Of a stretch of 21,811 nucleotides of DNA, positions 6,498 to 13,428 are shown one piece after another. The stretch spans positions 1 to 21,811 of the forward strand of contig JBMOQW010000005.1 of assembly GCA_049322515.1 (NCBI GenBank), written 5' to 3'. Position 1 is the stretch's first letter, and each line of letters begins with the position of its first letter. The notes under the pieces are model-generated. The model was not told the origin of the DNA and ran no database searches. It was given only the letters and a program-made list of their open reading frames with translations. The position numbers were made by a program, and so were the translations under genes. This DNA is from Parasulfuritortus sp049322515. GTDB lineage: Bacteria > Pseudomonadota > Gammaproteobacteria > Burkholderiales > Thiobacillaceae.

Positions 6498-7631
6498 TTA
6501 TTTCAGCTGGTCGAAGAGCAGGCGGATGATGCGACTGCCGGTGTCGTCGGTCGCGACACTGCCGTTGTCACGGGCCACCCGGACTTCCGTGACGGCCTCC
6601 TTGCCGGCCACCTGGACCCGATAGGTATCGGACTTGATCTGGGTGGCATCGTCGCGCCAGAAGGCCAGCTTGGACAGGAAGCCGCCCTTCTCCTTGGCGG
6701 TTTCCGGATCCGGTGCCGCGTAGCGGACAAAGTAGACACCGGCCACGCGATCGCGATCCTCGACCACAAAACCGACCCGGTCCAGGGCCAAGCCGACCCG
6801 GCGCCAGGCCCGGTCGAACGGTTCCTTCACGGTCAGGAGCGGGCTGCCGTCGGCCGCCTTGCCAATCACGGCCTGAGCTTCGACCCCACTCGCCACGAGG
6901 GTGTTGGACCGTGCCTCCTCGACCCCGAAGCGGACCATCAGGCGACGCAGCATCTCGGCTTCCAACTCCGGATCGGTGGCACGCGGCTGCCACATCGTGC
7001 GGCCCTTGCCTTCGTCGCCACCGCCTTGCGTCCCCTCGTAGACCTCGATCATGCCCTTGTGGCTGATGTAGATCTCGGTGCCCTTGCCATCCGGGGCCGG
7101 TTCCAGACGGGTCCGGAACTTGTCGCGTTCGCCAGTGGAATAAAGCGCATCGATGGCCTTGCCGAGGAAGTTACGCACCGCATCCTGGGGAATCTTGGCC
7201 CGGTTTTCCGCCCAATCGGTTTCCATCACGCCCAACTCAGGATTGTCGACATTGACGATGAATCCCGTCTCCTGCCAGAACGCCTTCACCCGGGGCCAGA
7301 CTTCGGTGGGCGGTCGATCCACCACCAGCCAGCGCTGGGCACCGGCCCGTTCCACCCGCACCTTGTCGACTGCGGGCAACAGGGCCGGGTTCGCAGCGGT
7401 CGGACGGCTGCTGGATTCCTGGCTGTAGGTTGAGAAAGTCGCCGAGCTGGCCGGCGCCGCGCCGGGCAAGGCATAGCGGTTGTTGGCCGAAGGCACCACC
7501 AGATCGGGCGGCGCCTCCAGCGGCGGCAAGCTGCCCGCCGACTTGTAGTCGATTTTCTTTTCACCCAGGAACGAGCAGCCGGACGCGCCGACGGCCAGCG
7601 CGAGCAGGATCGCAACGGAATGACTACGCAT
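6498..7631 (-). CDS. bamC: Outer-membrane assembly lipoprotein BamC (NlpB)
   Basis: A lipoprotein of the BAM complex, which inserts beta-barrel proteins into the outer membrane. The 377-aa form starts at the ATG at 7631 with a lipoprotein signal (MRSHSVAILLALAVGASGC, Cys19 as lipid attachment). The N-terminal unstructured region has the expected YKSAGSLPPLEAPPDL segment, the part known to bind BamD. Two helix-grip domains follow: about 110-215 (WLVVDRPPTEVWPRVKAFW) and about 245-377 (TVKEPFDRAWRRVGLALDRVGF). A longer frame upstream lies inside dapA and is rejected. It starts 2 bp after the dapA stop, the classical dapA-bamC order seen across beta- and gammaproteobacteria. It is slightly longer than the E. 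coli protein. Confidence 0.93.
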   Translation of the reverse strand: MRSHSVAILLALAVGASGCSFLGEKKIDYKSAGSLPPLEAPPDLVVPSANNRYALPGAAPASSATFSTYSQESSSRPTAANPALLPAVDKVRVERAGAQRWLVVDRPPTEVWPRVKAFWQETGFIVNVDNPELGVMETDWAENRAKIPQDAVRNFLGKAIDALYSTGERDKFRTRLEPAPDGKGTEIYISHKGMIEVYEGTQGGGDEGKGRTMWQPRATDPELEAEMLRRLMVRFGVEEARSNTLVASGVEAQAVIGKAADGSPLLTVKEPFDRAWRRVGLALDRVGFVVEDRDRVAGVYFVRYAAPDPETAKEKGGFLSKLAFWRDDATQIKSDTYRVQVAGKEAVTEVRVARDNGSVATDDTGSRIIRLLFDQLK

Positions 7632-7633
7632 GT

Positions 7634-8518
7634 TCAGGACTCCAGGAGGGCGCCCGCCTCGCGCATGGCTGCGCGCAGGGTGGCGTGGTGAGACTCGGAA
7701 AGAGGGGTCAAGGGCAGACGGATACCCGGTTCGATCAGGCCCATTTCGGCCACGCACCACTTCACCGGAATCGGGTTGGCCTCGACAAACAGCTTCTGGT
7801 GCAAGCCGAGCAGACGGAAATTGAGCGCCCGGGCCCGGGCAAGGTCGCCCGCCTGCGCGGCCACGCACATCTCATGCATCAACGCGGGAGCGACGTTGCT
7901 GGTCACCGAGATCACGCCATGGCCGCCCAGCAGCATCAGGGCCAGGGCACTGGCGTCATCACCGCTGTAGATGGCAAAGTCCTTCGGTGCGCGCTTGAGC
8001 AGGTCGGAGCCGCGCTCGAGGTTGCCGGTGGCATCCTTGATGCCGACCACGCCCGGCACCTGGGCCAGGCGCAGCACGGTGTCGTTGCCGATGTCGGACG
8101 CCGTGCGGCCCGGCACGTTATAGAGGATCAGGGGCAGCTCGACCGCCTCGGCAATGGCCTTGAAATGGCGATACAGGCCTTCCTGGGTCGGCTTGTTGTA
8201 GTAAGGCGCAACCGACAGGCCGGCCACCGCCCCGGCGGCTTTCGCACAGCGGGTCAGCTCGATCGCCTCGGCGGTCGAATTGGCGCCCGTGCCGGCCACC
8301 ACGGGGATGCGACCGGCCGCCTGCTCGACCGCGGTCCGGATCAGCAAACAGTGTTCCTCGGGCGTCACCGTCGGCGATTCCCCGGTGGTGCCGACGATCA
8401 CCAGGGCGTCGGTGCCTTGCGCGACATGCCAATCGACCAAGGTGCGCAAGCGGGGCAAATCGAGGCCGCCGTCCGGCAGCATGGGGGTGACGAGGGCGAC
8501 AAGACTGCCAGTCAACAT
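7634..8518 (-). CDS. dapA: 4-hydroxy-tetrahydrodipicolinate synthase DapA
   Basis: Condenses pyruvate with aspartate semialdehyde, the first committed step of lysine and diaminopimelate synthesis. The 294-aa protein keeps the active-site residues at positions matching E. coli DapA: Thr44 and Thr45 in GTTGES, Tyr107 in APYYNKP, Tyr133 and Arg138 in YNVPGRTA, and the Schiff-base lysine Lys161 in GIKDATG. The ATG at 8518 gives the standard N-terminus MLTGSLVALVTPM; the upstream extension is rejected. The ribosome site is weak (AAGAAC). It is the first gene of a long minus-strand chain through bamC to the CNP1-like gene, with a plausible promoter just upstream. Confidence 0.97.
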   Translation of the reverse strand: MLTGSLVALVTPMLPDGGLDLPRLRTLVDWHVAQGTDALVIVGTTGESPTVTPEEHCLLIRTAVEQAAGRIPVVAGTGANSTAEAIELTRCAKAAGAVAGLSVAPYYNKPTQEGLYRHFKAIAEAVELPLILYNVPGRTASDIGNDTVLRLAQVPGVVGIKDATGNLERGSDLLKRAPKDFAIYSGDDASALALMLLGGHGVISVTSNVAPALMHEMCVAAQAGDLARARALNFRLLGLHQKLFVEANPIPVKWCVAEMGLIEPGIRLPLTPLSESHHATLRAAMREAGALLES

Positions 8519-8546
8519 GGTTCGTTCTTCGGCAAATAAAGCCGGG

Positions 8547-8575
8547 ATTGTAGCCGAAAGCCGGGGCGCGAGCGT
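8547..8575 (-). promoter_or_regulatory. Possible -10 region of a dapA promoter
   Basis: On the minus strand, TACAAT (8552-8547) fits the sigma70 -10 consensus in five of six bases and would start transcription about 20 nt before the dapA ATG. No good -35 box is visible 16-18 bp upstream. The 85-bp gap after the methyltransferase gene is the only sizeable space ahead of the dapA operon, so a promoter here is expected. Confidence 0.35.
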
Positions 8576-8603
8576 CCGCGTCGTCCCCACGCCGGTCGCT
8601 CCC

Positions 8604-9098
8604 CTATTGCATCAGGGCGCACAGGCGCTGCACCCGGCTCGGTGGCATCCCCGCTTCCAGAATATCCTCGTAGGCCACGACCTGCAGGCGGCCGCGCGCC
8701 AGTTCGAGCAGTTCGCCCGGCACCAGGAGATGCCGCGGATCGCGCGGGCGCCCCCAGCGCGCCTGACCGAGGGCGAAGGTGGCGTAAATGAGCACGCCGC
8801 CCGGTGCCAGCGCGGCCAGCAAATAGGGAAACAGGGGACGATGCAGGTAGTTGGTCACCACCACGGCCTGGTAGGCGGCTGGGTCGAACGGCCAGGGCGC
8901 GGCTTCCAGGTCAGCGGCCCACCAGCGCACGCCTGGCACATTCCGGGCGTCGCCCAAGCGGGACAGATCGCGATCCACGGCATCGACCGGGTGACCTCGG
9001 CCGGCCAGGAAGGTGGCGTGGCGACCCGTGCCGCAGGCTACGTCGAGGACCCGCCCCCGGGCCGGGATCAGGTCGGCCCAACGCATCACCCAGGGCAT
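8604..9098 (-). CDS. Small class I SAM-dependent methyltransferase
   Basis: A 164-aa Rossmann-fold methyltransferase. Motif I is VLDVACGTGRH (17-27). The acidic residue after strand 2 is in VDAVDRD (38-44), an AADL stands near 61-64, and motif IV is VVVTNYLHRP (79-88), followed by LAPGGVLIYATF. The short length and the NYLHRP motif resemble TehB-like small methyltransferases of unknown substrate. The ATG at 9098 starts 11 bp after the fliR stop, so it is probably co-transcribed as the last gene of the flagellar operon. A longer upstream frame would overlap fliR and lacks a methyltransferase pattern. Whether it modifies a flagellar or chemotaxis component or is only positional cargo cannot be told from sequence. 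Confidence 0.8.
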   Translation of the reverse strand: MPWVMRWADLIPARGRVLDVACGTGRHATFLAGRGHPVDAVDRDLSRLGDARNVPGVRWWAADLEAAPWPFDPAAYQAVVVTNYLHRPLFPYLLAALAPGGVLIYATFALGQARWGRPRDPRHLLVPGELLELARGRLQVVAYEDILEAGMPPSRVQRLCALMQ

Positions 9099-9109
9099 CG
9101 GGGCCGCGC

Positions 9110-9898
9110 TCAAGGCACCAGCATCCCGCGCATGGCCCCGCTGGCGACCGCCAGGGCCTGGCCCAGGAATCGCTCGATGAACGCGGGAAAAAAGAGCAGG
9201 GAGAAATACAGCACCAGGAAGCCCGCCGCGAGGGTGATGGGAAAGCCGACCGCGAAGATGTTCAGTTGCGGGGCCGCGCGGGTCATCATGCCGATGGCCA
9301 GGTTGGCGGTCAGCAGCGCGGCGGTGACCGGCAGGGCGATGTGCAGGCCGGTGCTGAAAATCGTCCCGCCCCACTGGACCAAGGCCGCGAAGCCCTGTGC
9401 CGAGGAACCGGCCACGGTGATCGGCAGATCATGGAAGCTCTGCCAGAGCGCCGCGATCACCCAATGGTGGCCATTCATGGCAAACAGCAGGAGCACGGTG
9501 GTGATGGTCAGGAACTGGCCCAGTACCGGGGTCTGCGCGCCGTTGACGGGATCGTAGAGGCTGGCCATGGAAAGGCCCATCTGCAAGCCCATGAACTGAC
9601 CGGCGAACTCGACCGCCGCGAACAGCACCCGCAGGGTGAAGCCCAGCGCCAGGCCGATCGCGATCTGCTGCAGGAGCAGGAGCAGGCCATCGCCGGACAC
9701 CAGGGGCACCGGGGGGGGCGGCGGCAGGGTCGGCGCGATCACCAGGACCATCACGAAGGCCAGGCCGACCCGGACGGAATTCGGCGCGGCGCGGTTGCCC
9801 AGCATCGGGTCGATCGACAACCAGGCCAGAATGCGCACGAAGGGATAGAAGAACAGCGCCATGAAAACGTCCCAGTCGGCGCTCGACAGAGTCAGCAT
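9110..9898 (-). CDS. fliR: Flagellar type III export gate protein FliR
   Basis: A 262-aa polytopic inner-membrane protein that forms the export gate with FliP and FliQ. The N-terminal segment (DWDVFMALFFYPFVRILAWLS) and the family-typical GLQMGLSMASLYDP and ALPVTAALLTANLAIGMMTRAAPQLNIFAVGFP regions are present. About six membrane segments can be seen and the length is usual for the family. Residues about 58-62 are a run of five prolines in the loop after the second helix, encoded partly by an eight-base homopolymer (9711-9718). The gene begins 2 bp after fliQ, in the standard fliP-fliQ-fliR order, and is followed by a methyltransferase. Confidence 0.96.
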   Translation of the reverse strand: MLTLSSADWDVFMALFFYPFVRILAWLSIDPMLGNRAAPNSVRVGLAFVMVLVIAPTLPPPPPVPLVSGDGLLLLLQQIAIGLALGFTLRVLFAAVEFAGQFMGLQMGLSMASLYDPVNGAQTPVLGQFLTITTVLLLFAMNGHHWVIAALWQSFHDLPITVAGSSAQGFAALVQWGGTIFSTGLHIALPVTAALLTANLAIGMMTRAAPQLNIFAVGFPITLAAGFLVLYFSLLFFPAFIERFLGQALAVASGAMRGMLVP

Positions 9899-9900
9899 GG

Positions 9901-10170
9901 CTAACCGATCAAGGTGGGGATGCTGCCGTACAGCCGGACCACGTAATCGATCAGGGCACCCAGCATCCAGGGGCCGAGCAGGACCATCACCGCGAACATG
10001 ACCACCAGCTTGGGGATGAAGGTCAGGGTCATCTCGTTGATCTGGGTCGCGGCCTGGAAAATACTGATCAGCAGGCCCGTCACCAAGGAAGCCAGCAAGA
10101 TCGGTCCCGCGGTCAGCAGGGTCATCTCCAGGGCCTGGCGCACGATGGCGACCACGGTATCCGGGTTCAT
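9901..10170 (-). CDS. fliQ: Flagellar type III export gate protein FliQ
   Basis: An 89-aa protein with two hydrophobic helices (about 15-38 and 52-75). It has the family pattern: VVAIVRQALEMTLLTAGPILLASLVTGLL (split across helix 1), then QAATQINEMTLTFIPK in the loop, and a final GPWMLGALIDY. FliQ is part of the helical FliP5Q4R1 export gate of the flagellar basal body. The ATG overlaps the fliP stop codon as ATGA, so the two are translationally coupled. Length and position are typical. Confidence 0.96.
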   Translation of the reverse strand: MNPDTVVAIVRQALEMTLLTAGPILLASLVTGLLISIFQAATQINEMTLTFIPKLVVMFAVMVLLGPWMLGALIDYVVRLYGSIPTLIG

Positions 10171-10910
10171 AGCTTGTAGGTCGCCACCAGAGAGGCGATC
10201 AGCAGGGTCCAGCCATCCGCGAGCACGAACAGCATGAGCTTGAAGGGCAGCGAAACGAGCATGGGCGACAGCATCATCATGCCCATCGACATCAGCACGC
10301 TGGCCACCACCATGTCGATGATCAGGAAGGGCAGGAAGACGATGAAGCCGATCTGGAACGCGGTCTTCAGTTCGCTGATGACATAGGCCGGCACCAGGAT
10401 CTTCATCGGTGTCTGCTCGGGTGACTCGAGCGGCGGATGGTTGGATAGCTTCACGAACAACGCCAGATCCTCTTCGCGCGTCTGGTTCAGCATGAAGCCC
10501 TTCAAGGGCACGCTGCCCCGGTCCACAGCCTCGGCGAAACCAATCTGGTTCTCGGCGTAGGGACGCCAGGCGACTTCGTAGATCTTGTCGAACACCGGCG
10601 CCATGATGAAGAAGGTCAGGAACAGCGCCAGGCCGATGATGACCTGGTTGGGCGGCGCCTGCATGGTGCCGATGGCCTGGCGCAGCAGGGCGAAGACGAT
10701 GACGATGCGGGTGAACGAGGTCATCATCAGGAGCATCGCCGGCAGGAAAGTCAGCGACGTCATGAACAACAGGGCTTCGATGCTGAAGCTGTAGTTGGTG
10801 GTCCCACCCGGACCATCGCTGCTGGTGAACGCCGGAATGCCGGGCGCCGCCCAGGCCAGGGCGGGCAAGAACGCAAGCGCCGCCAGGAGGAATGCAGATC
10901 GTCGCGTCAC
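10167..10910 (-). CDS. fliP: Flagellar type III export gate protein FliP
   Basis: The 247-aa core subunit of the export gate. The GTG at 10910 is chosen because it overlaps the fliO stop as GTGA and gives the expected cleavable signal peptide (MTRRSAFLLAALAFLPALAWA). Further upstream the frame is the shadow of fliO. Family signatures include LTFLPAMLLMMTSFTRIVIV, GTMQAPPNQVIIGLALFLTFFIM, and late helices PFLIIDMVVASVLMSMGMMMLSP. FliP is one of the few flagellar proteins made with a signal peptide. Length is nearly the same as in E. coli. Confidence 0.96.
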   Translation of the reverse strand: MTRRSAFLLAALAFLPALAWAAPGIPAFTSSDGPGGTTNYSFSIEALLFMTSLTFLPAMLLMMTSFTRIVIVFALLRQAIGTMQAPPNQVIIGLALFLTFFIMAPVFDKIYEVAWRPYAENQIGFAEAVDRGSVPLKGFMLNQTREEDLALFVKLSNHPPLESPEQTPMKILVPAYVISELKTAFQIGFIVFLPFLIIDMVVASVLMSMGMMMLSPMLVSLPFKLMLFVLADGWTLLIASLVATYKL

Positions 10911-11320
10911 GGTTTGCGCCGCAGAAGATCGGTCAGCTTGTCCGGAAAACCACCGCCCGGGATATCGACCGGCGCGGCATAGCCCTCGGGCTTGGCCAGG
11001 GTGTGCAGGGTCCGCACGTTGCCGGCGGCGACGCCGACCAAGACCCAGGTGTCCTCGACTTCCACCACCACCAGGCGCTCGCGCGGGCCGAGCATGACCC
11101 CGCCGACCACCTTGACCACGCCCTGGGCGGTATTCTGCGCCGGGCCGTAGCGGCGCAACAACCAGAAGAAGACATACATCAGGCCAAGCACCAGCCCGAG
11201 CCCCATGACCGCCTGCAGGAAGGCGCCGAACCCCGAGGTCTGCGGCACGGTCTCGGCCGCCAGGGCCGCGACCGGCAGGCAGCCGAACAACGGCCAAAGC
11301 CACCCGCGCGCCAGACTCAT
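10907..11320 (-). CDS. fliO: Flagellar biosynthesis protein FliO
   Basis: A 137-aa bitopic membrane protein that helps assemble the FliP ring. It has a signal-like N-terminus (MSLARGWLWPLFGCLPVAALA), a membrane helix around 37-55 (VMGLGLVLGLMYVFFWLLRR), then a cytoplasmic domain with VVKVVGGVMLGPRERLVVVEVEDTWVLVGV, the typical FliO fold, and a short tail. The start overlaps the fliN stop by 4 bp and the stop overlaps the fliP start by 4 bp. FliO is poorly conserved in general, so the identification relies on this domain and on its place between fliN and fliP. Confidence 0.92.
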   Translation of the reverse strand: MSLARGWLWPLFGCLPVAALAAETVPQTSGFGAFLQAVMGLGLVLGLMYVFFWLLRRYGPAQNTAQGVVKVVGGVMLGPRERLVVVEVEDTWVLVGVAAGNVRTLHTLAKPEGYAAPVDIPGGGFPDKLTDLLRRKP

Positions 11321-11787
11321 CGATTGATGCGACGCAGACGTTCGGCCGGACTGATGATGTCGGTCAGGCGGATGCCGAACTTGTCGTTCACCACGACCAC
11401 CTCGCCCTGGGCGATCAGACAGCCGTTGACCAGCACATCCATCGGCTCGCCGGCCAGCCCGTCGAGTTCAACCACCGAGCCCTGGGCCAGCTGAAGGAGA
11501 TTGCGGATGGCGATCTTGGTGCGCCCCAGTTCGACGGTGAGCTGGACCGGAATATCCAGGATCAGGTCGAGATTGTTGGCCGCCGCGGGATGTCCCTCCG
11601 GCGCCAGATTCTGGAAGATATTGGCCTTTTGCGGTTCCTGCGCGGCGTGGGCGTCCACCTCGGCCTGCTCGGCCATCGCAGCGGCCCAGTCGTCGGCCGC
11701 GCTGCCCGCGGCATCGGTCGTCTCCTGCTCGGCCATCGCCGCCGCCCAGTCATCCGCCGTTACGTCTTTTTCCGCTTCTTCGCTCAT
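11317..11787 (-). CDS. fliN: Flagellar motor switch protein FliN, with a duplicated N-terminal motif
   Basis: A 156-aa switch protein of the flagellar C-ring. The conserved C-terminal SpoA domain spans about 70-156 (NLDLILDIPVQLTVELGRTKIAIRNLL, LDGLAGEPMDVLVNG, GEVVVVNDKFGIRLTDI). The N-terminal region carries an 11-residue motif, ADDWAAAMAEQ, twice: residues 11-21 and 31-41. The family usually has one such motif. The ATG at 11787 overlaps the fliM stop. Upstream frame extension is the fliM shadow and is rejected. At 156 aa it is longer than a typical FliN of about 130-140 aa, consistent with the inserted repeat. Confidence 0.95.
   Translation of the reverse strand: MSEEAEKDVTADDWAAAMAEQETTDAAGSAADDWAAAMAEQAEVDAHAAQEPQKANIFQNLAPEGHPAAANNLDLILDIPVQLTVELGRTKIAIRNLLQLAQGSVVELDGLAGEPMDVLVNGCLIAQGEVVVVNDKFGIRLTDIISPAERLRRINR
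11665..11757 (-). repeat. Tandem 60-bp-period duplication inside fliN (two 33-bp copies)
   Basis: Positions 11725-11757 and 11665-11697 (read on the minus strand) each encode the same 11 residues, ADDWAAAMAEQ, exactly 20 codons apart. The two DNA copies agree at 29 of 33 bases. All four differences are at third codon positions and are synonymous, so the copies have had time to diverge while the protein sequence was kept. Confidence 0.9.
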
Positions 11788-12782
11788 CGCTTGATCCCGG
11801 CGATCGCCGCCCGCTCGCGCCCCTGCAGCACCCGCTCGACCTTGAGCGCGAGCTGCCCGTTTTTCTGCCCATAGTGACACTCGAACAGCGGCACGCCGTC
11901 GACCTCGGCAATCACCGCCTCGGGCAAGTCGAGTGAAATCACGTCGCCGGCCTTGAGATCCAGGATCTGACGCAGGGTAATCGCGGCCTGGCCCAGATGC
12001 GCCACCAGTTCCACCTCGGCGTCCTGCACCTGGAGCGACATCTCGGTGACCCAACGCTCATCCGCCTCGGCACGATCGGCCTGCATGGTACTGGTCAGCT
12101 GATCGCGCATCGGCTCAATCATACTGTAGGGCATGCAGATGTGGAAATCGCCACCGGCCGTGCCGAGCTCGATGTTGAAGGTGCTGACCACGACCACTTC
12201 GGTCGGGGTGGCGATGTTGGCGAACTGGGTGTTCATCTCGGAACGGACGTATTCCAGTTGCACCGGGTGGATCGGTTCCCAGGCCTTGCCGTATTCCTCG
12301 AACACCACGTCGAGCATCTTGCGGATGATGCGCTGCTCGGCCAGGGTGAAATCGCGACCTTCAACCCGCATGTGGTAACGGCCGTCACCACCGAACAGAT
12401 TGTCGACCACCAGGAACACCAGATTCGGGTCGAATACGAACAGCGCGGTGCCGCGCAAGGGTTGCAGGTGGACCAGGTTCAGGTTGGTGGGAACGATCAG
12501 GTTGCGAACGAACTCGCTGTACTTGATCACCGAAACCGGGCCGACTGAAATCTCCGCCGTGCGCCGGATCAAGTTGAACAGGCCGATCCGGAAATTGCGC
12601 GCGAAACGCTCGTTGATGATCTCCAGGGTCGGCATGCGACCCCGGACAATGCGTTCCTGTCGTCCGATATCGTAAGAGCGAACACCCCCCCCGGCCTCGT
12701 CCTCCGACGTCTCTTCGGGTTCCCCCGTTACGCCGCGGAGCAGGGCATCGACTTCTTCCTGGGAAAGGATGTCGTCAGCCAC
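11784..12782 (-). CDS. fliM: Flagellar motor switch protein FliM
   Basis: A 332-aa C-ring protein that receives phosphorylated CheY and sets rotation direction. The CheY-binding peptide is intact at the N-terminus (ILSQEEVDALLRG, 5-17). The middle CheC-like domain has RQERIVRGRMPTLEIINERFARNFR and the GGxG motif (NLFGGDGRY, about 128-136). The C-terminal SpoA domain binds FliN (LDLKAGDVISLDLPEAVIAEVDGVPLFECHYG). Its stop overlaps the fliN start by 4 bp. A glycine run near residue 33 is encoded by an eight-base homopolymer (12685-12692). It follows fliL after 7 bp. Confidence 0.97.
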   Translation of the reverse strand: MADDILSQEEVDALLRGVTGEPEETSEDEAGGGVRSYDIGRQERIVRGRMPTLEIINERFARNFRIGLFNLIRRTAEISVGPVSVIKYSEFVRNLIVPTNLNLVHLQPLRGTALFVFDPNLVFLVVDNLFGGDGRYHMRVEGRDFTLAEQRIIRKMLDVVFEEYGKAWEPIHPVQLEYVRSEMNTQFANIATPTEVVVVSTFNIELGTAGGDFHICMPYSMIEPMRDQLTSTMQADRAEADERWVTEMSLQVQDAEVELVAHLGQAAITLRQILDLKAGDVISLDLPEAVIAEVDGVPLFECHYGQKNGQLALKVERVLQGRERAAIAGIKR

Positions 12783-12789
12783 GATCCCC

Positions 12790-13302
12790 CTATTGGATGA
12801 TGAATGCCGGGAACAGCACTTTTTCGACGCCCTTCGAGGCTTTCTTCACCCCGAGCACTTCGTTGACCGATTTCTGCACCTCGCCCGCCAGCTTGTCCTT
12901 GCCCTCGACGGTCGCGAGTTCTTCCGGACTCTGGCTCGACAACAGTCGCAGGACGGCATCCTTGACCTCGGGCATGCGCGCCTTGAGCTTTTCGCTCAGC
13001 TTCGCGTCGGCGAGCTTCAGGTTGATCTCGACCTGCAGGTAGGTTTCGCCGTCGGCGAGGTTCACCGTGAAGGCATCGAGCTTCTCGTACACGGGCGGAT
13101 GCTCCTCCTCCTCGGCATGCGCCTCTTCGTCTTCACCCTCCTCGCCCTCGACCTGCTCGGCCGCGGGCTTCGAGGTCAACAGGTATACGGCCGCACCCCC
13201 CCCCGCCAAGACCACCAGCAACACCACCGCCAGAATGATGATCAACAGTTTCTTGCTCTTGCCCTTGGGCGCCTCGGGTGCTGCTTCTTCAGCCTTTGCC
13301 AT
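12790..13302 (-). CDS. fliL: Flagellar basal body-associated protein FliL
   Basis: A 170-aa single-pass inner-membrane protein that surrounds stator units and supports motor torque. There is a basic cytoplasmic start (APKGKSKK), a membrane helix at about 19-42, then a very acidic linker (about 51-68, EGEEGEDEEAHAEEEE) and the periplasmic FliL domain (YEKLDAFTVNLADGETYLQVEINLKL, MPEVKDAVLRLLSSQSPEEL). It ends with VEKVLFPAFIIQ, the normal family C-terminus. A nine-base C-run (13196-13204 on the plus strand) encodes glycines in the membrane helix. It is the first gene after the AT-rich gap and so may begin its own transcript with fliM-fliR. Confidence 0.95.
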   Translation of the reverse strand: MAKAEEAAPEAPKGKSKKLLIIILAVVLLVVLAGGGAAVYLLTSKPAAEQVEGEEGEDEEAHAEEEEHPPVYEKLDAFTVNLADGETYLQVEINLKLADAKLSEKLKARMPEVKDAVLRLLSSQSPEELATVEGKDKLAGEVQKSVNEVLGVKKASKGVEKVLFPAFIIQ

Positions 13303-13428
13303 GACCTATTGCCTTTGCCGGAACCGGATGGAGAATTAACGGAAAAATAGCACAAAAACAGCATGTTTTGCCGACAAGCTTAAGTTTCTTGTCAGATGAC
13401 CCGAGTCCCCTCGGAGAATCCCATCCGG
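13303..13428. other. AT-rich gap between fliK and fliL with three hairpins
   Basis: The 126 bp between fliK and fliL are clearly more AT-rich than the flanking genes. Reading after the fliK stop there are three inverted repeats: CCGAG/CTCGG (13401-13405 with 13410-13414), GACAAG/CTTGTC (13373-13378 with 13388-13393), and AAAACA/TGTTTT (13355-13360 with 13364-13369). Near the last one, minus-strand TGC followed by TATTTT (13349-13344) is a possible extended -10. No convincing -35, sigma54 or sigma28 element is seen. The gap probably holds the fliK transcript end and a promoter for fliL-fliR, but neither is proven. Confidence 0.4.

Noticed and set aside
13303..13428. A sigma54 promoter for fliL
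   Set aside because: No GG-N10-GC pair with the correct surrounding bases was found; the closest candidate has only 8 bases between GG and GC.
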